A DNA stretch of 24,981 nt from JAJDFU01 sp964640855 (GTDB lineage Bacteria > Bacteroidota > Bacteroidia > Chitinophagales > Saprospiraceae): positions 1-24,981 of the forward strand of contig CAZXIX010000063.1 in NCBI GenBank assembly GCA_964640855.1. The letters run 5' to 3'. Below, piece by piece: positions 7,701 to 14,952 of the stretch (position 1 is the first letter of the stretch; each line of letters begins with the position of its first letter). Made by a program: the position numbers and the translations under genes. The notes under the pieces were generated by a model. That model saw only the letters and a list, made by a program, of their open reading frames with translations. It was not told the origin of the DNA and did not search any database.

Positions 7701-9129
7701 TGACATCCTGAGATACACCTCCGGCCTCGATGTTTATGATCGTTCCTTCTTCAATCCATTCTTCTTTTCCGGAATCCGCATCTTTTCGGTACACCAAAGA
7801 ACCAAAACCGCCATCCGTACCCAGGGAAACAAAAATCCGATTGGGGTTGCTTTGGGAAGCAGAAACCCAATCCAGGCGGAAGTCGCTATCTACCGACATC
7901 CGGATGGGAGCCCAGGAGCGGTCCTTGACCTCGATGAGTCCCATGAATCCCCCGGCAGCCAACAATTTGCCCTGGAATTCCTCAAAACCGAAAAACTGGC
8001 CGTAAGTGCCCGGGACTCGCTGAAACCGGTTGGTCTTCGGGTCCAGGAAATAGATTCCCTCATTGGTTCCCACGTACACAATGTCATCCAGACGGGCTAT
8101 GCTGTACACGGTGGGAGAGGGTAGGCCCGTACTTTCATCGTAGTAAGTAAAAGGAGAATTTATTTCGGCATAAGCCAGGCTGGTAAAGGTGGTGATCCAA
8201 AGGTTGCCCCGGCGGTCCTCATACACAGAAGTGGCCGTCTGGTCGTAAAGGCCGATGGAGCGATCGAGATGTTGGAGTAGCCTGCCGGATTTGCTGACGA
8301 TAAATACCCCGTCGCTGAAGGAAGCGTAGGCATAGTTCCCATTGCGAAGCCGAATACCCCAGTAAACCGGGAGGCGATCGATCTCTTCGGAGGCCGTTCG
8401 GAAAGGAACGATCCCTTCGTCGGTGGCCAGGTAAAATCCATCGGAGCGGGTTCCCAGGATCAGGGTGTCTTTCCCATAGGGAAGAATGGAATACACGCGG
8501 ATGTTCGCCAGGGTTTCCCCGCCCGGCACCAGTTCCAGCTCCATATCCTTCAGCGTATGAAGCCCTTTACCGAATATCCGGACGTAAATCGTGCTGTCCA
8601 CTTGCTCCATCACGTGGAACCGGTCGCCCTCTTCCAGCACCTCCATTGCCTCGCCATCCCATCGGAAGATCTTAAAATTGGTCAGGAAATACACTCCTTC
8701 GGAGGTCACTTCCAATTGCCACACCTCCTCAAAATTGCGATGCTCCCGGGGCACCTGTTCCAGCAGAGATACGTATTGGAGCTCTCCTTTGGCATCGGCT
8801 TCCAGAAATCCAAAATCTCCCTGGCAACCGGCATAGATCCTTCCGGATGGATCCTTGGACATGGAAATCACCCGCCCTGTGCCATCGGGAATTTGGATCA
8901 GCCGCCAGGTAGAGCCGTCAAATTCGTAAATGTCCGCCCCACCGAAGTACATGACTCCCCGATCGTCTTCCAGGGCCGCCCAAAAGGTGGATTCCTGACG
9001 GAAATCGTTTTTGGTGTAGTTCTTTAGGAAAGGAAGCCCTTTCTCTTGTGTCCAGAGCGTATTGAACGGCGCAGACAAAATGAAGAAAAGGAAAAGCCAT
9101 CGCAAAATCGGGAATGGTTTTCGGTTCAT
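4753..9129 (-). CDS. Hybrid sensor histidine kinase: propeller, Y_Y_Y, GAF, HisKA, HATPase, REC, degenerate REC
   Basis: Numbering uses the ATG at 9127-9129, chosen because it opens a signal peptide (MNRKPFPILRWLFLFFILSAP); an upstream ATG at 9180 lacks this logic. The 1458-residue protein has an exported two-component beta-propeller (about 30-660) with repeats of the RRGNLWITT kind and a Y_Y_Y domain (about 680-755). One membrane segment (about 765-785) and a coiled coil follow, then a GAF domain (about 840-985). The HisKA domain has H997 in STVSHELRTP, and the HATPase has NLLSNAVKF, DTGIGIP and GTGLGLP boxes. The first receiver has D1310. The second receiver region (about 1382-1458) has Ser in place of the phospho-Asp (VIILSSILEG) and ends before the conserved Lys. 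No AraC-type output is attached, unlike many Bacteroidota HTCS proteins. Ligand unknown; polysaccharide-like ligands are usual for propeller sensors. Confidence 0.95.
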   Translation of the reverse strand: MNRKPFPILRWLFLFFILSAPFNTLWTQEKGLPFLKNYTKNDFRQESTFWAALEDDRGVMYFGGADIYEFDGSTWRLIQIPDGTGRVISMSKDPSGRIYAGCQGDFGFLEADAKGELQYVSLLEQVPREHRNFEEVWQLEVTSEGVYFLTNFKIFRWDGEAMEVLEEGDRFHVMEQVDSTIYVRIFGKGLHTLKDMELELVPGGETLANIRVYSILPYGKDTLILGTRSDGFYLATDEGIVPFRTASEEIDRLPVYWGIRLRNGNYAYASFSDGVFIVSKSGRLLQHLDRSIGLYDQTATSVYEDRRGNLWITTFTSLAYAEINSPFTYYDESTGLPSPTVYSIARLDDIVYVGTNEGIYFLDPKTNRFQRVPGTYGQFFGFEEFQGKLLAAGGFMGLIEVKDRSWAPIRMSVDSDFRLDWVSASQSNPNRIFVSLGTDGGFGSLVYRKDADSGKEEWIEEGTIINIEAGGVSQDVNGTIWVDGEPLRIARIPEENGLLDYDKIILDTFKVRGKPIEGFASVGTELGGIEPFPDQFIFTEDDYFYYSEALDSLIPDSIFPRETVNYDRLGAPLEIDSEGRLWYNDGGQSYAAVPGPEGSYKFISGPFKRFSKRINWRNYPVPQPDGSVVTWFSSPYGLLRYEGDLGEEEVSSSFAATIRGVLVNQDSLVYGGGSKMPEKFGFRSDENNLTFQYASLSFVEADNTEYQTLLEGLDEDWSAWSSNPSREYLNLAPGKYTFRVRARDVYQNISEEGVVQFQVFRPWYTRWWAILLYILAAAALVYAIVRWRTRQLEAQSRRLEAEVQKRTKDLRQRNEELSTVNEVSKALAGKLNYNELIQLVGSQMQELFQANIVFVAILDKTTQTIHFPFGYGDDLPPIKLGQGLTSQIILSGEPKLINKGVDEVYDKLGIQRLGREAASFLGVPIRSGEEVIGVLSVQSTETMNRFNKDDLNLLSTIASHVGIAMHNAELFEETTAAKAAAEEANEAKGAFLSTVSHELRTPLTSVLGFAKIIKKRLTDRIFPALPKEDERIQKTVDQISDNLDVVVSEGERLTKLVNDVLDLAKIEAGKVEWNMDAVHMPAILDRAIASTASLFEQKGLHLEKEVADDLPSFTGDSDKLIQVVVNLLSNAVKFTDNGQVTCKAWQAEGEIRVSISDTGIGIPADDLESVFEKFKQVGDTLTDKPQGTGLGLPICKEIIEYHHGRIWAESHLGKGSTFYFAIPIHLGEAPEALKAMKFDDIVSRLRRRFAATHPTNGQERTILVVDDDTPIRSLLNQELSEVGYKVEEASNGKEALEMVRHHKPDLILLDVMMPEMNGFDLAAILKNDPETMEIPIIILSIIRDQERGYKIGVDHYMTKPIDTESLLLEIDHLLDQGKSSRKILVVDEEDPAAKTLIQVLQKRGFQVVEANGPQVVKKAIESRPDVIILSSILEGHDQMVKALRFEKGLENVLVLVYQ

Positions 9130-9415
9130 AAGGGAATCAGGCTTGGAGGGAAAGGAAAGGCAGTGGCTCCTCCTCGGCACCCGCTGTCTTCCTACCCCGG
9201 TTATCCGAGGGATGTAAGGCTATTTCTACGAATATCGTTGGAAGATCTATAAAAACCCCAGAAAGAACAACCTATTTATTCAGCCAGGCAGCCATTGCCT
9301 AATCGAAACCGCCCTTTTCAGGCAGAAAGAATACCGATTTTCACTCTTTTGACTCCCAAATGGGAAATGAAAATCCATAAACCTTTTGCGAAAGGCCAAG
9401 CGGGCCCTTGCCCCA

Positions 9416-9743
9416 TCAGTCTTCTTCGTTCTTGTATTCCCAGTAGCGGGAGCGGGTTTCCCGATTGCGCATGACGATGTGGTCCTGGTCCAGTTGCTTA
9501 CTCCGGTATCCGAAAAGATGGAAGAAATCCCGGGCAAAANNNNNNNNNNNNNNNNNNNNNNNNNNNNNNNNNNNNNNNNNNNNNNNNNNNNNNNNNNNNN
9601 NNNNNNNNNNNNNNNNNNNNNNNNNNNNNNNNNNNNNNNAAACGGGCGACCCTCTGGTTGACGATCAGGGCATGGGATTCTTCGGGATGGCGCCGCCCGC
9701 CGGGCAGCAGGGGCAGGAAGCGGTCCAGGTTCATCTTCCGGAT
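9416..9743 (-). pseudogene. Truncated copy of the 3' end of the deacylase gene at 10952-12187
   Basis: Read on the minus strand across the N run, this encodes IRKMNLDRFLPLLPGGRRHP... through FARDFFHLFGYRSKQLDQ to RSRYWEYKNEED and a stop at 9416-9418. It matches the last ~78 residues of the intact deacylase gene. Similarity ends abruptly at about 9743, where no start codon or catalytic part exists. The stop-proximal third differs from the intact gene at many, largely synonymous or conservative, positions, while the gap-proximal part is identical for 76 bases. It looks like a remnant of a former or second full-length gene, not a recent error. Without the Ns the copy is 228 bases against 237 in the intact gene, the 9-base difference being three extra C-terminal codons there. 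Confidence 0.8.
9540..9639. other. Assembly gap (100 Ns)
   Basis: Exactly 100 Ns, the customary placeholder for a gap of unknown size. The left flank ends in four A and the right flank begins with three A; the homologous stretch at about 11081-11087 has an uninterrupted run of seven A at the same place. The simplest reading is that no bases are missing. Confidence 0.95.
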
Positions 9744-9772
9744 TAAGGAAATATCACCCACAAACCCGGACC

Positions 9773-9806
9773 AAAAAAAGGCCGATGGATGCATCCATCG
9801 GCCTTT
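9773..9806 (-). terminator. Intrinsic terminator, 30-bp perfect palindrome
   Basis: Positions 9777-9806 are a perfect palindrome centred on TGCA, with GGCCGATGGA stems. On the minus strand the stem is followed by seven T (complement of the A run at 9773-9779). It lies 44 bases after the stop of the small secreted-protein gene at 9850-10326 and should end that two-gene transcript. The stem also has a short T run on the plus side, so weak two-way action is possible. Confidence 0.88.
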
Positions 9807-9849
9807 AGCATTCGTTCATTTTCGAACGTTTCTTAAAAGAAAAGGTCGC

Positions 9850-10326
9850 CTAGAAATCTCCTTGGGCAAGAAGCATAGCTAATCTACCCAAAGCAATGCT
9901 GTATTCAAAAAGCTGATCCGAATTGAATTTCACATCGTCGTCGAAATAACTTCTGGCCTTACCGATTACACTTTGCCCTGAATTCGGATGCGGAATGCAC
10001 ATGAACGTTCCGTTCTTCTTTTCCATCGTTTCATTTTCCAGGTAAATGCCCACAATAGCACAGGGTTCATCTTCCCCATCACGGTAGAGCCCCTCGAAAA
10101 TGAACTTACTGCTAAAGCTTTTCTTTCCAAGCATCCCCTTTTTATCCGAAAAGGTGTAGTCTGACAGTGGTTTCCAGTTGTACCCCTTTTTGTCATCCAG
10201 ACCTTTAAGGAGTTGCTCTTTGTACCCCAGGTTTGCGTACAGGAATTCCTCCTCGGAAGTTTGACCAAAAGCCAGATTGACAAATAAGGATAGAAAACAC
10301 AACAAGAAAATGTAAGTCCTGCTCAT
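9850..10326 (-). CDS. Small secreted protein of unknown function
   Basis: The 158-residue product begins with a signal peptide (MSRTYIFLLCFLSLFVNLAFG, cleavage before QTSEEEF). The mature part is mixed alpha/beta with no motif I recognise; visible landmarks are KKGYNWKPLSDY, a single Cys in EPCAIVGIYLE, another in FMCIPHPNSG and an acidic FDDDVKFNSD stretch. The absence of a lipobox suggests a periplasmic or released protein. Its ATG lies 3 bases after the stop of the upstream lipoprotein gene, so the two are very likely co-transcribed, and a strong terminator follows. Signal peptide, coupling and terminator make it a real gene; function unknown. Confidence 0.75.
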   Translation of the reverse strand: MSRTYIFLLCFLSLFVNLAFGQTSEEEFLYANLGYKEQLLKGLDDKKGYNWKPLSDYTFSDKKGMLGKKSFSSKFIFEGLYRDGEDEPCAIVGIYLENETMEKKNGTFMCIPHPNSGQSVIGKARSYFDDDVKFNSDQLFEYSIALGRLAMLLAQGDF

Positions 10327-10329
10327 ACT

Positions 10330-10788
10330 TTAGTCTCTTTCTAGGTTCATTTCAACCCTTAGTCCGTTGATCGTTCCCTCCAGATCTATCTCATTGTTAT
10401 CGACAAAGGTTATACTGTATTCCTCATTGGGGAAATCGGCTCCCTGGATGAACCCGACCAACCCGACAAAAAAGGTCTGGTTGACGGTGTAATCCAGCTC
10501 AAGCTCCGTATCATTATTGGTGAATCGCCAGTTACCACTCATCCGTACCTGGTTGTTTCCGGACAGAAAGAAAAAATCGAAATCACCGTCCGAATCGAAA
10601 TCAAATTCCATCTGGTTAGGAACGATCCCCTGTGCGTCAACGGTGAGAGTTTTCACTTCCCAGTTGCCAACCAGCAGGTCGGAATTGGTCGTTTCATCTT
10701 TAGAACAACCGGAAAATGCAAGTAGAAGACTAAATCCAAAAAAAAGAGCAATGGCAGGTCTTAAGCCTTTGAAAATTGGGTTCTTCAT
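10330..10788 (-). CDS. Lipocalin-like lipoprotein
   Basis: The 152-residue product has a lipoprotein signal: a basic start, a hydrophobic stretch, then the lipobox AFSGC with the lipidated Cys near residue 27. The mature protein opens with LLVGNWEVKTL, the turn typical of Bacteroidota lipocalin-like proteins. It continues with beta strands, including MSGNWRFTNNDTELEL and an EYSITFVDNNEIDLEG pair. An Asp-rich DFDSDGDFDFF stretch could bind calcium, but that is a guess. Ligand and role are unknown. It forms a two-gene unit with the secreted protein starting 3 bases downstream. The upstream gap (10789-10951) is AT-rich with no full consensus promoter. Confidence 0.78.
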   Translation of the reverse strand: MKNPIFKGLRPAIALFFGFSLLLAFSGCSKDETTNSDLLVGNWEVKTLTVDAQGIVPNQMEFDFDSDGDFDFFFLSGNNQVRMSGNWRFTNNDTELELDYTVNQTFFVGLVGFIQGADFPNEEYSITFVDNNEIDLEGTINGLRVEMNLERD

Positions 10789-10951
10789 TTGATTGAGATA
10801 ATAGGTGTGAAAAAATGTTACTATTCAAACAGAATTGATTCCACATAAGTAGAATCAAATTTCAAGAAAATTCCATAAAAAAAGGGGCAAATAAATGAGA
10901 AAAAGATCCGAAAAACCTTTTATCCAAAGAGGGCTGCTCCTTGAGGACGTA

Positions 10952-11188
10952 TCAATACCGACCTTCTTTCCTGTTTTTATATTCCCAGTAGCGTGAGCGG
11001 GTTTCCCGGTTCCACATGATGTAGTGGGTACGATCGAGGCGTTTGCTACGATAACCGAACAAGTGGAAGAAATCCCGGGCAAAAAAACGGGCGACCCTCT
11101 GGTTGACGATCAGGGCATGGGATTCTTCGGGATGGCGCCTCACCCCGGGCAGCAGGGGCAGGAAGCGATCCAGATTCATTTTCCGGAT
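10952..11188. repeat. Intact partner of a direct repeat with 9416-9743
   Basis: This 237-base 3' part of the deacylase gene is the counterpart of the truncated copy. The two lie in the same orientation and flank the two-gene lipoprotein/secreted-protein unit. Across the poly-A position 76 consecutive bases are identical; elsewhere they have diverged. Confidence 0.8.
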
Positions 11189-12187
11189 CCAGGCGGAGAC
11201 CTGAAGGGCCAGGCGGGGTACCTGCCGGATCAGAAAAAAGCCGTCGTTCCCCAGCTTTTGGTAAAGCGGCATAAAGATCTTCCCGTTGCGGTCGCTTTCA
11301 ATGCAGACCTGATCCGTACAGGCCAGCTTTTCTCCCTTATGGACCACTTGGAAATTCTCGAATCCGGGGAGCATTTCAAATTCCTCGTCCTCGCTCACTT
11401 CGTAGCGATACCGGATCTCGTATATAGCCCGGGAACCCAGCGCCGCCTTTTTCAACTGATTGCAAAATTCCCGGTATTCGGATGCCGCTGGCATGGGAAG
11501 GCTTCCGGCCTGGATCAAGGTAAGATAGATGAAGGCCCGATGGTTCAAAACGGATACCGGATCATCGTGCTGTCCGGCTTCAAAACCAAGGGCAATGTAC
11601 CCCAGTTCGTTAATGTAGCTTAGCAGGGGGCCGTCCAGATATTCTTCGATTCCCAGGATGATGGGCACCGGGAAATGGGTTGCGAATCCCCGGTTTACCA
11701 GGGTATCATTGACCGTAAGAAAAGGAATTGAATCGCTGGATGTAGTATGCAGGTCCAGAAAAAAGAAGGGAGGCTTGTGAGATTGGAGCAGATCCTGGAG
11801 GAAACGATGGATTTCCAGTTGTTCTAATTCATCGTGATGCCGGGGGTCGGGAACAAAATCCGGCGATGCGATCTTTGCCATCCGGTTCTTTGTCCACATT
11901 CGGTTCAAGTCTTGCTTGAAAAAACGCTGGTTGCGGGCCAATGCCCAGAGATTTCCCCCCAGACCGATGAATTCTCCGCGCAGTTGTTCTTTTTTGGATT
12001 CCAATTCTTTGAAACCCTGCCGCAGGGCGAAAACACCGGAGGGTTCGTTGCCATGTATCCCGCCGAAGAAAACAACCGTGGGGCCGGGGGTAGCGCCTTT
12101 CAGGTGCCCGATGACCCTCTGGGGCTCGGTACCCTGTACCTGGGTGTCCTGACTTTCTTTTTCAATTTTATTCGTCGTGAAGGTCAT
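10952..12187 (-). CDS. Zinc deacylase, succinylglutamate desuccinylase/aspartoacylase family
   Basis: The 411-residue protein carries the M14-like family signature. Zinc ligands H45 and E48 are in GGIHGNEPSG and H147 in DLHTTSSDS. A substrate-binding RN pair (R85-N86) is followed by DLNR (93-96), and E203 in GFEAGQHDDP fits the catalytic Glu. Family members cut the amide of N-acyl amino acids in the cytoplasm; no signal peptide is present. It is longer than classical AstE (about 320) by a C-terminal ~100-residue domain of unknown role. The start overlaps the end of the ligase gene by 20 bases, indicating translational coupling. Its 3' end has a diverged copy at 9416-9743. Enzyme class is secure, substrate is not. 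Confidence 0.88.
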   Translation of the reverse strand: MTFTTNKIEKESQDTQVQGTEPQRVIGHLKGATPGPTVVFFGGIHGNEPSGVFALRQGFKELESKKEQLRGEFIGLGGNLWALARNQRFFKQDLNRMWTKNRMAKIASPDFVPDPRHHDELEQLEIHRFLQDLLQSHKPPFFFLDLHTTSSDSIPFLTVNDTLVNRGFATHFPVPIILGIEEYLDGPLLSYINELGYIALGFEAGQHDDPVSVLNHRAFIYLTLIQAGSLPMPAASEYREFCNQLKKAALGSRAIYEIRYRYEVSEDEEFEMLPGFENFQVVHKGEKLACTDQVCIESDRNGKIFMPLYQKLGNDGFFLIRQVPRLALQVSAWIRKMNLDRFLPLLPGVRRHPEESHALIVNQRVARFFARDFFHLFGYRSKRLDRTHYIMWNRETRSRYWEYKNRKEGRY

Positions 12188-14045
12188 GCTTTGTAATAAT
12201 TCCTACCAGTTGATCATTTTTCAATACCGGCAGGCAACCAATCTGATTGCGAATCATGAGTTCCCGGGCGTGGCTAACGGAATCCGAGGGCTGAATGGTA
12301 ATCACTTCCCGGACCATGATATCCCGAACCGTGGTCAAAGGCTCGGCAGGTAGCTTGCCGTTCTCGCCTTCTTTCATGTAGGCGAGCATATTGGTCCAGG
12401 TCAACAAACCCACCAAATTTCCCCGATTATTTTCTACCGGAATATGATGAATATCCTTCCATTGCATGATCTTCGTAACCAGCTCAGCAAAGTCATTTTC
12501 GTTGACTGTAAACAGCTCGGTCGTCATGATCTGATTGACCTTGCGCAAGGTCCAATGGCCGATATCCTGATGTTCGACATTCTTCCACTCATGAACGGGC
12601 TTGCCTTCCATTTGGTTCTGATGAATGGCCTGGGTGACCAGGGTCAGGGCATCATCCAGCTTAGCCTTCCGCCGCAGCCGGCGGTAATTTCGCGAAATCC
12701 ACTTGGCGCCGCTGACGCCGCGTGTTCTTCGCTCGATAACCCCCAGATATTGTTCGATCTCGTCTGCATCGATCCCTGAATTGCGGAGGCCCTCGTAGGC
12801 AATGGGCAGCAATTTCTTCCTCACCAACCGGTCGGCCGGCACGAACTCATCGTCCCAGTACAGCAGCGTTTCCTTCCCGTTTCGAGCCGCCTTGAAAAAA
12901 TTGGATTTCACCTCCCGAAAATCGTGCGTGTCTTTGATGTGGTCGAAACGCTCCGGACGCCCCCGCATAAGACCCACCCAGAAGGCAAAGTTGGCCATTT
13001 CGTCAATCACGGTCGGCCCCGACGGCAGGTAGCGGCATTCGATCCGCAGATGCGCTTCCTTTTGCTCGTTCCTTCCATAGCAGGGTCTATTCCAACGATA
13101 GACGGTCCCATTGTGCAGAGAGAGGGCCTTTAGCTTGGGCGTTTTGCCCTGGGCCAGCTCTTCCAGCGAGTCTTTCTCAATGTCGGCCCCCAGCAGGATG
13201 CTGAACCGGGCAATGTCTTCCTTGTAAATCTCGGCTATACTTTCCCGGATCCAGTCGTGGCCAAAGGTGACGCGGGCCTCCTGATCCTTGAGCGTGTAAG
13301 AGGAAGACCGGGTGTCAATACTTTGTTGAAAAAGGCCGATCCGGGTTTCCCGCCACAGCTCCCGCCCCAGCAGCAAGGGCGAATTGCAACACACCGATAA
13401 TACTGGTCCGGCTATCATCTGGGCCCAGTTGTAGCTCCGCACCATATCCAGAGGATCGATCTGCAAGTGAAGCTGGAAACTGGTATTGCAGGCTTCGAAC
13501 AAAACCGTATCGTGCTTGATGTTCAGCTCATCTACCCCCATCAGATGAACCTCGAAGTCACTGCCCCTTGTGGAGCGCAACATGTCGTTCAAAGCATAGT
13601 AGCGATCCATCGGGGTGATGAAATCCAACATCAATTCGCTCTTGCGAATCGTGGGAAGGATGCCGGTCATCAGTACCTTGTTCTTGAACTTTTCGGCAGC
13701 CTGGCGCGCCAGATTGAGGTACTGGGAAAGGGATTCGCTGGTCTGGCTGAAACAATGCCCGCCCAATTCCACAGGATCCAGATTGATCTCCAGATTGTAC
13801 AATCCGATTTCCGTCGTAAAATGAGGATCACCAATTTCTTCCAGGATATGGAGAGCCTTGTCCGAGGGCTTCCAGTTTTCATCCACCAGGAAAAACTCCT
13901 GTTCCGCACCGATCCGAATCGTGCCTCGCTCAAAAAGATTTTTCTCCAGCATGATCTCCAGAGCACGCACGTCGTTCAACAAATGCCTGACCAATTCCGC
14001 CCGGCTGGAATCATTGGCGATTCGACTTACTTTTTGTTCTCCCAT
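12168..14045 (-). CDS. Glutamate-cysteine-ligase-like (GCS2) carboxylate-amine ligase fused to a CBS pair
   Basis: The 625-residue protein has a GCS2/YbdK-like ligase domain (about 15-420) with the metal/ATP site motif IGAEQEFFLVD, then FEACNTSFQLHLQID and ECRYLPSGPTVIDEMANF. A helical linker follows, then two CBS motifs (about 500-555 and 565-625: QIMTTELFTV..., DIMVREVITI...). GCS2 enzymes make an amide between a carboxylate, often the gamma-carboxyl of Glu, and an amine, using ATP. CBS pairs usually bind adenine nucleotides and act as energy sensors, so allosteric control is a fair inference. The protein is cytoplasmic. It overlaps the deacylase gene by 20 bases; the pair suggests making and breaking related amide bonds. 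True gamma-glutamylcysteine synthesis is possible but unproven. Confidence 0.85.
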   Translation of the reverse strand: MGEQKVSRIANDSSRAELVRHLLNDVRALEIMLEKNLFERGTIRIGAEQEFFLVDENWKPSDKALHILEEIGDPHFTTEIGLYNLEINLDPVELGGHCFSQTSESLSQYLNLARQAAEKFKNKVLMTGILPTIRKSELMLDFITPMDRYYALNDMLRSTRGSDFEVHLMGVDELNIKHDTVLFEACNTSFQLHLQIDPLDMVRSYNWAQMIAGPVLSVCCNSPLLLGRELWRETRIGLFQQSIDTRSSSYTLKDQEARVTFGHDWIRESIAEIYKEDIARFSILLGADIEKDSLEELAQGKTPKLKALSLHNGTVYRWNRPCYGRNEQKEAHLRIECRYLPSGPTVIDEMANFAFWVGLMRGRPERFDHIKDTHDFREVKSNFFKAARNGKETLLYWDDEFVPADRLVRKKLLPIAYEGLRNSGIDADEIEQYLGVIERRTRGVSGAKWISRNYRRLRRKAKLDDALTLVTQAIHQNQMEGKPVHEWKNVEHQDIGHWTLRKVNQIMTTELFTVNENDFAELVTKIMQWKDIHHIPVENNRGNLVGLLTWTNMLAYMKEGENGKLPAEPLTTVRDIMVREVITIQPSDSVSHARELMIRNQIGCLPVLKNDQLVGIITKHDLHDE

Positions 14046-14333
14046 TTTCGAAAGGATATTGCGTTTGGCTGGGAAAGGCGTTTCAGATCAAAAGATAGCA
14101 TTTTCCGTTACAACCTAAAACGACAATATATTCTTCGTTAAATGAAGGATTGGAGAACGAATTTCTTTACCCAACCGAAAAAAACCGGTAAAGCCTTGAT
14201 CCTCTCCCCGCCCAGGTATGTCAGAAAGCCGGTCCGGCCCGGTACTTATCAGAAAATGGAACGACGGATAGATCCCGGGAGGCCAACATTCCCCATGAAA
14301 AGGGATTGACCGGCCAGCCTGCATCGCACGATC

Positions 14334-14924
14334 CTACGCCCCGGTATTTTGAATAAAGGCAAAACTCATGACATACCAATCTTCCAGATATTGCTTGCTG
14401 CGCGTAGCCTTCATCCGGGCGAAGGCGCCGTAACTTCCCGCATGCAAAAACTCAGCGATCTTCCGGGAGGAGAAGCGGTTCGTGATTTCTCCCTTTTCCT
14501 GGCCTTCCATCACGCAGCGCGCTATCTCTTCTACCCATCGCATGAACTGCTCGTCGGATTGGCGGGCGATCTCCCGGTTCATGCCGGCCAGCTCAATGGA
14601 CATATTGTTCACCAGACAGCCTGCATCCAGGCCGTCGCGTACGTTCGCGTCGATCATCCAACGATAAAAGGACTTCAGACGCTCCAAAGGCGATAATTCC
14701 GCATTGCGCAAATAATGCCGGATCCTTTCGAGGCTGGTTTCCCCGTAATGAAGCAGCGTTTGCCGGGCGAAATCCTCCTTGCCCTCAAAAAAATGGTAGA
14801 AGGAACCCTTGGGGATTCCTCCGGCTTCCAGGATCTCATTGATACCCACCTGGTGGTATCCCCTTTTCCGGAATAATTCGGTACCTATTTCGATGATGGC
14901 TTGCTTGTCGTGCTTGTAACCCAA
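14334..14924 (-). CDS. TetR/AcrR-family transcriptional regulator
   Basis: The product has the standard N-terminal helix-turn-helix: AIIEIGTELFRKRGYHQVGINEILEAGGIPKGSFYHFF, here split as AIIEIGTELFRKRGY then HQVGINEILEAGGIPKGSF. A ligand-binding half contains GCLVNNMSIELAG. I place the start at the TTG (14922-14924), giving MGYKHDKQAI and 196 residues. The ATGs further out (14957 and 14981) lie within or upstream of a good Bacteroidota promoter and an operator-like repeat, so they would precede the transcript. Such regulators repress and are released by small molecules, often electrophiles or drugs. Targets other than itself are not evident; neighbours are an unknown lipoprotein gene and the CBS ligase. 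Family is certain; the start is an inference. Confidence 0.9.
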   Translation of the reverse strand: MGYKHDKQAIIEIGTELFRKRGYHQVGINEILEAGGIPKGSFYHFFEGKEDFARQTLLHYGETSLERIRHYLRNAELSPLERLKSFYRWMIDANVRDGLDAGCLVNNMSIELAGMNREIARQSDEQFMRWVEEIARCVMEGQEKGEITNRFSSRKIAEFLHAGSYGAFARMKATRSKQYLEDWYVMSFAFIQNTGA

Positions 14925-14936
14925 TCCATTTGGTTT

Positions 14937-14952
14937 TAGACCAATCGGTTCA
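14937..14952. promoter_or_regulatory. Operator-like inverted repeat for the TetR regulator
   Basis: TAGACC-AATC-GGTTCA is a near-perfect inverted repeat of the TAGACC-N4-GGTCTA form known for NemR-type TetR regulators, with one swapped pair in the right arm. It lies just downstream of the -7 element, over the expected transcription start, and 12 bases before the TTG start: the right place for autorepression. A second weaker repeat, CCAA-N5-TTGG, follows at 14921-14933. Confidence 0.5.

Noticed and set aside
7054..8124. 356-codon plus-strand open frame opposite the kinase propeller
   Set aside because: No motif or plausible start; the minus strand encodes the continuous propeller.
10789..10951. 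TCTGTTTG with an upstream TTTG as a promoter for the lipoprotein gene
   Set aside because: The second base of the -7 element mismatches and the spacing is 22; not strong enough to list.
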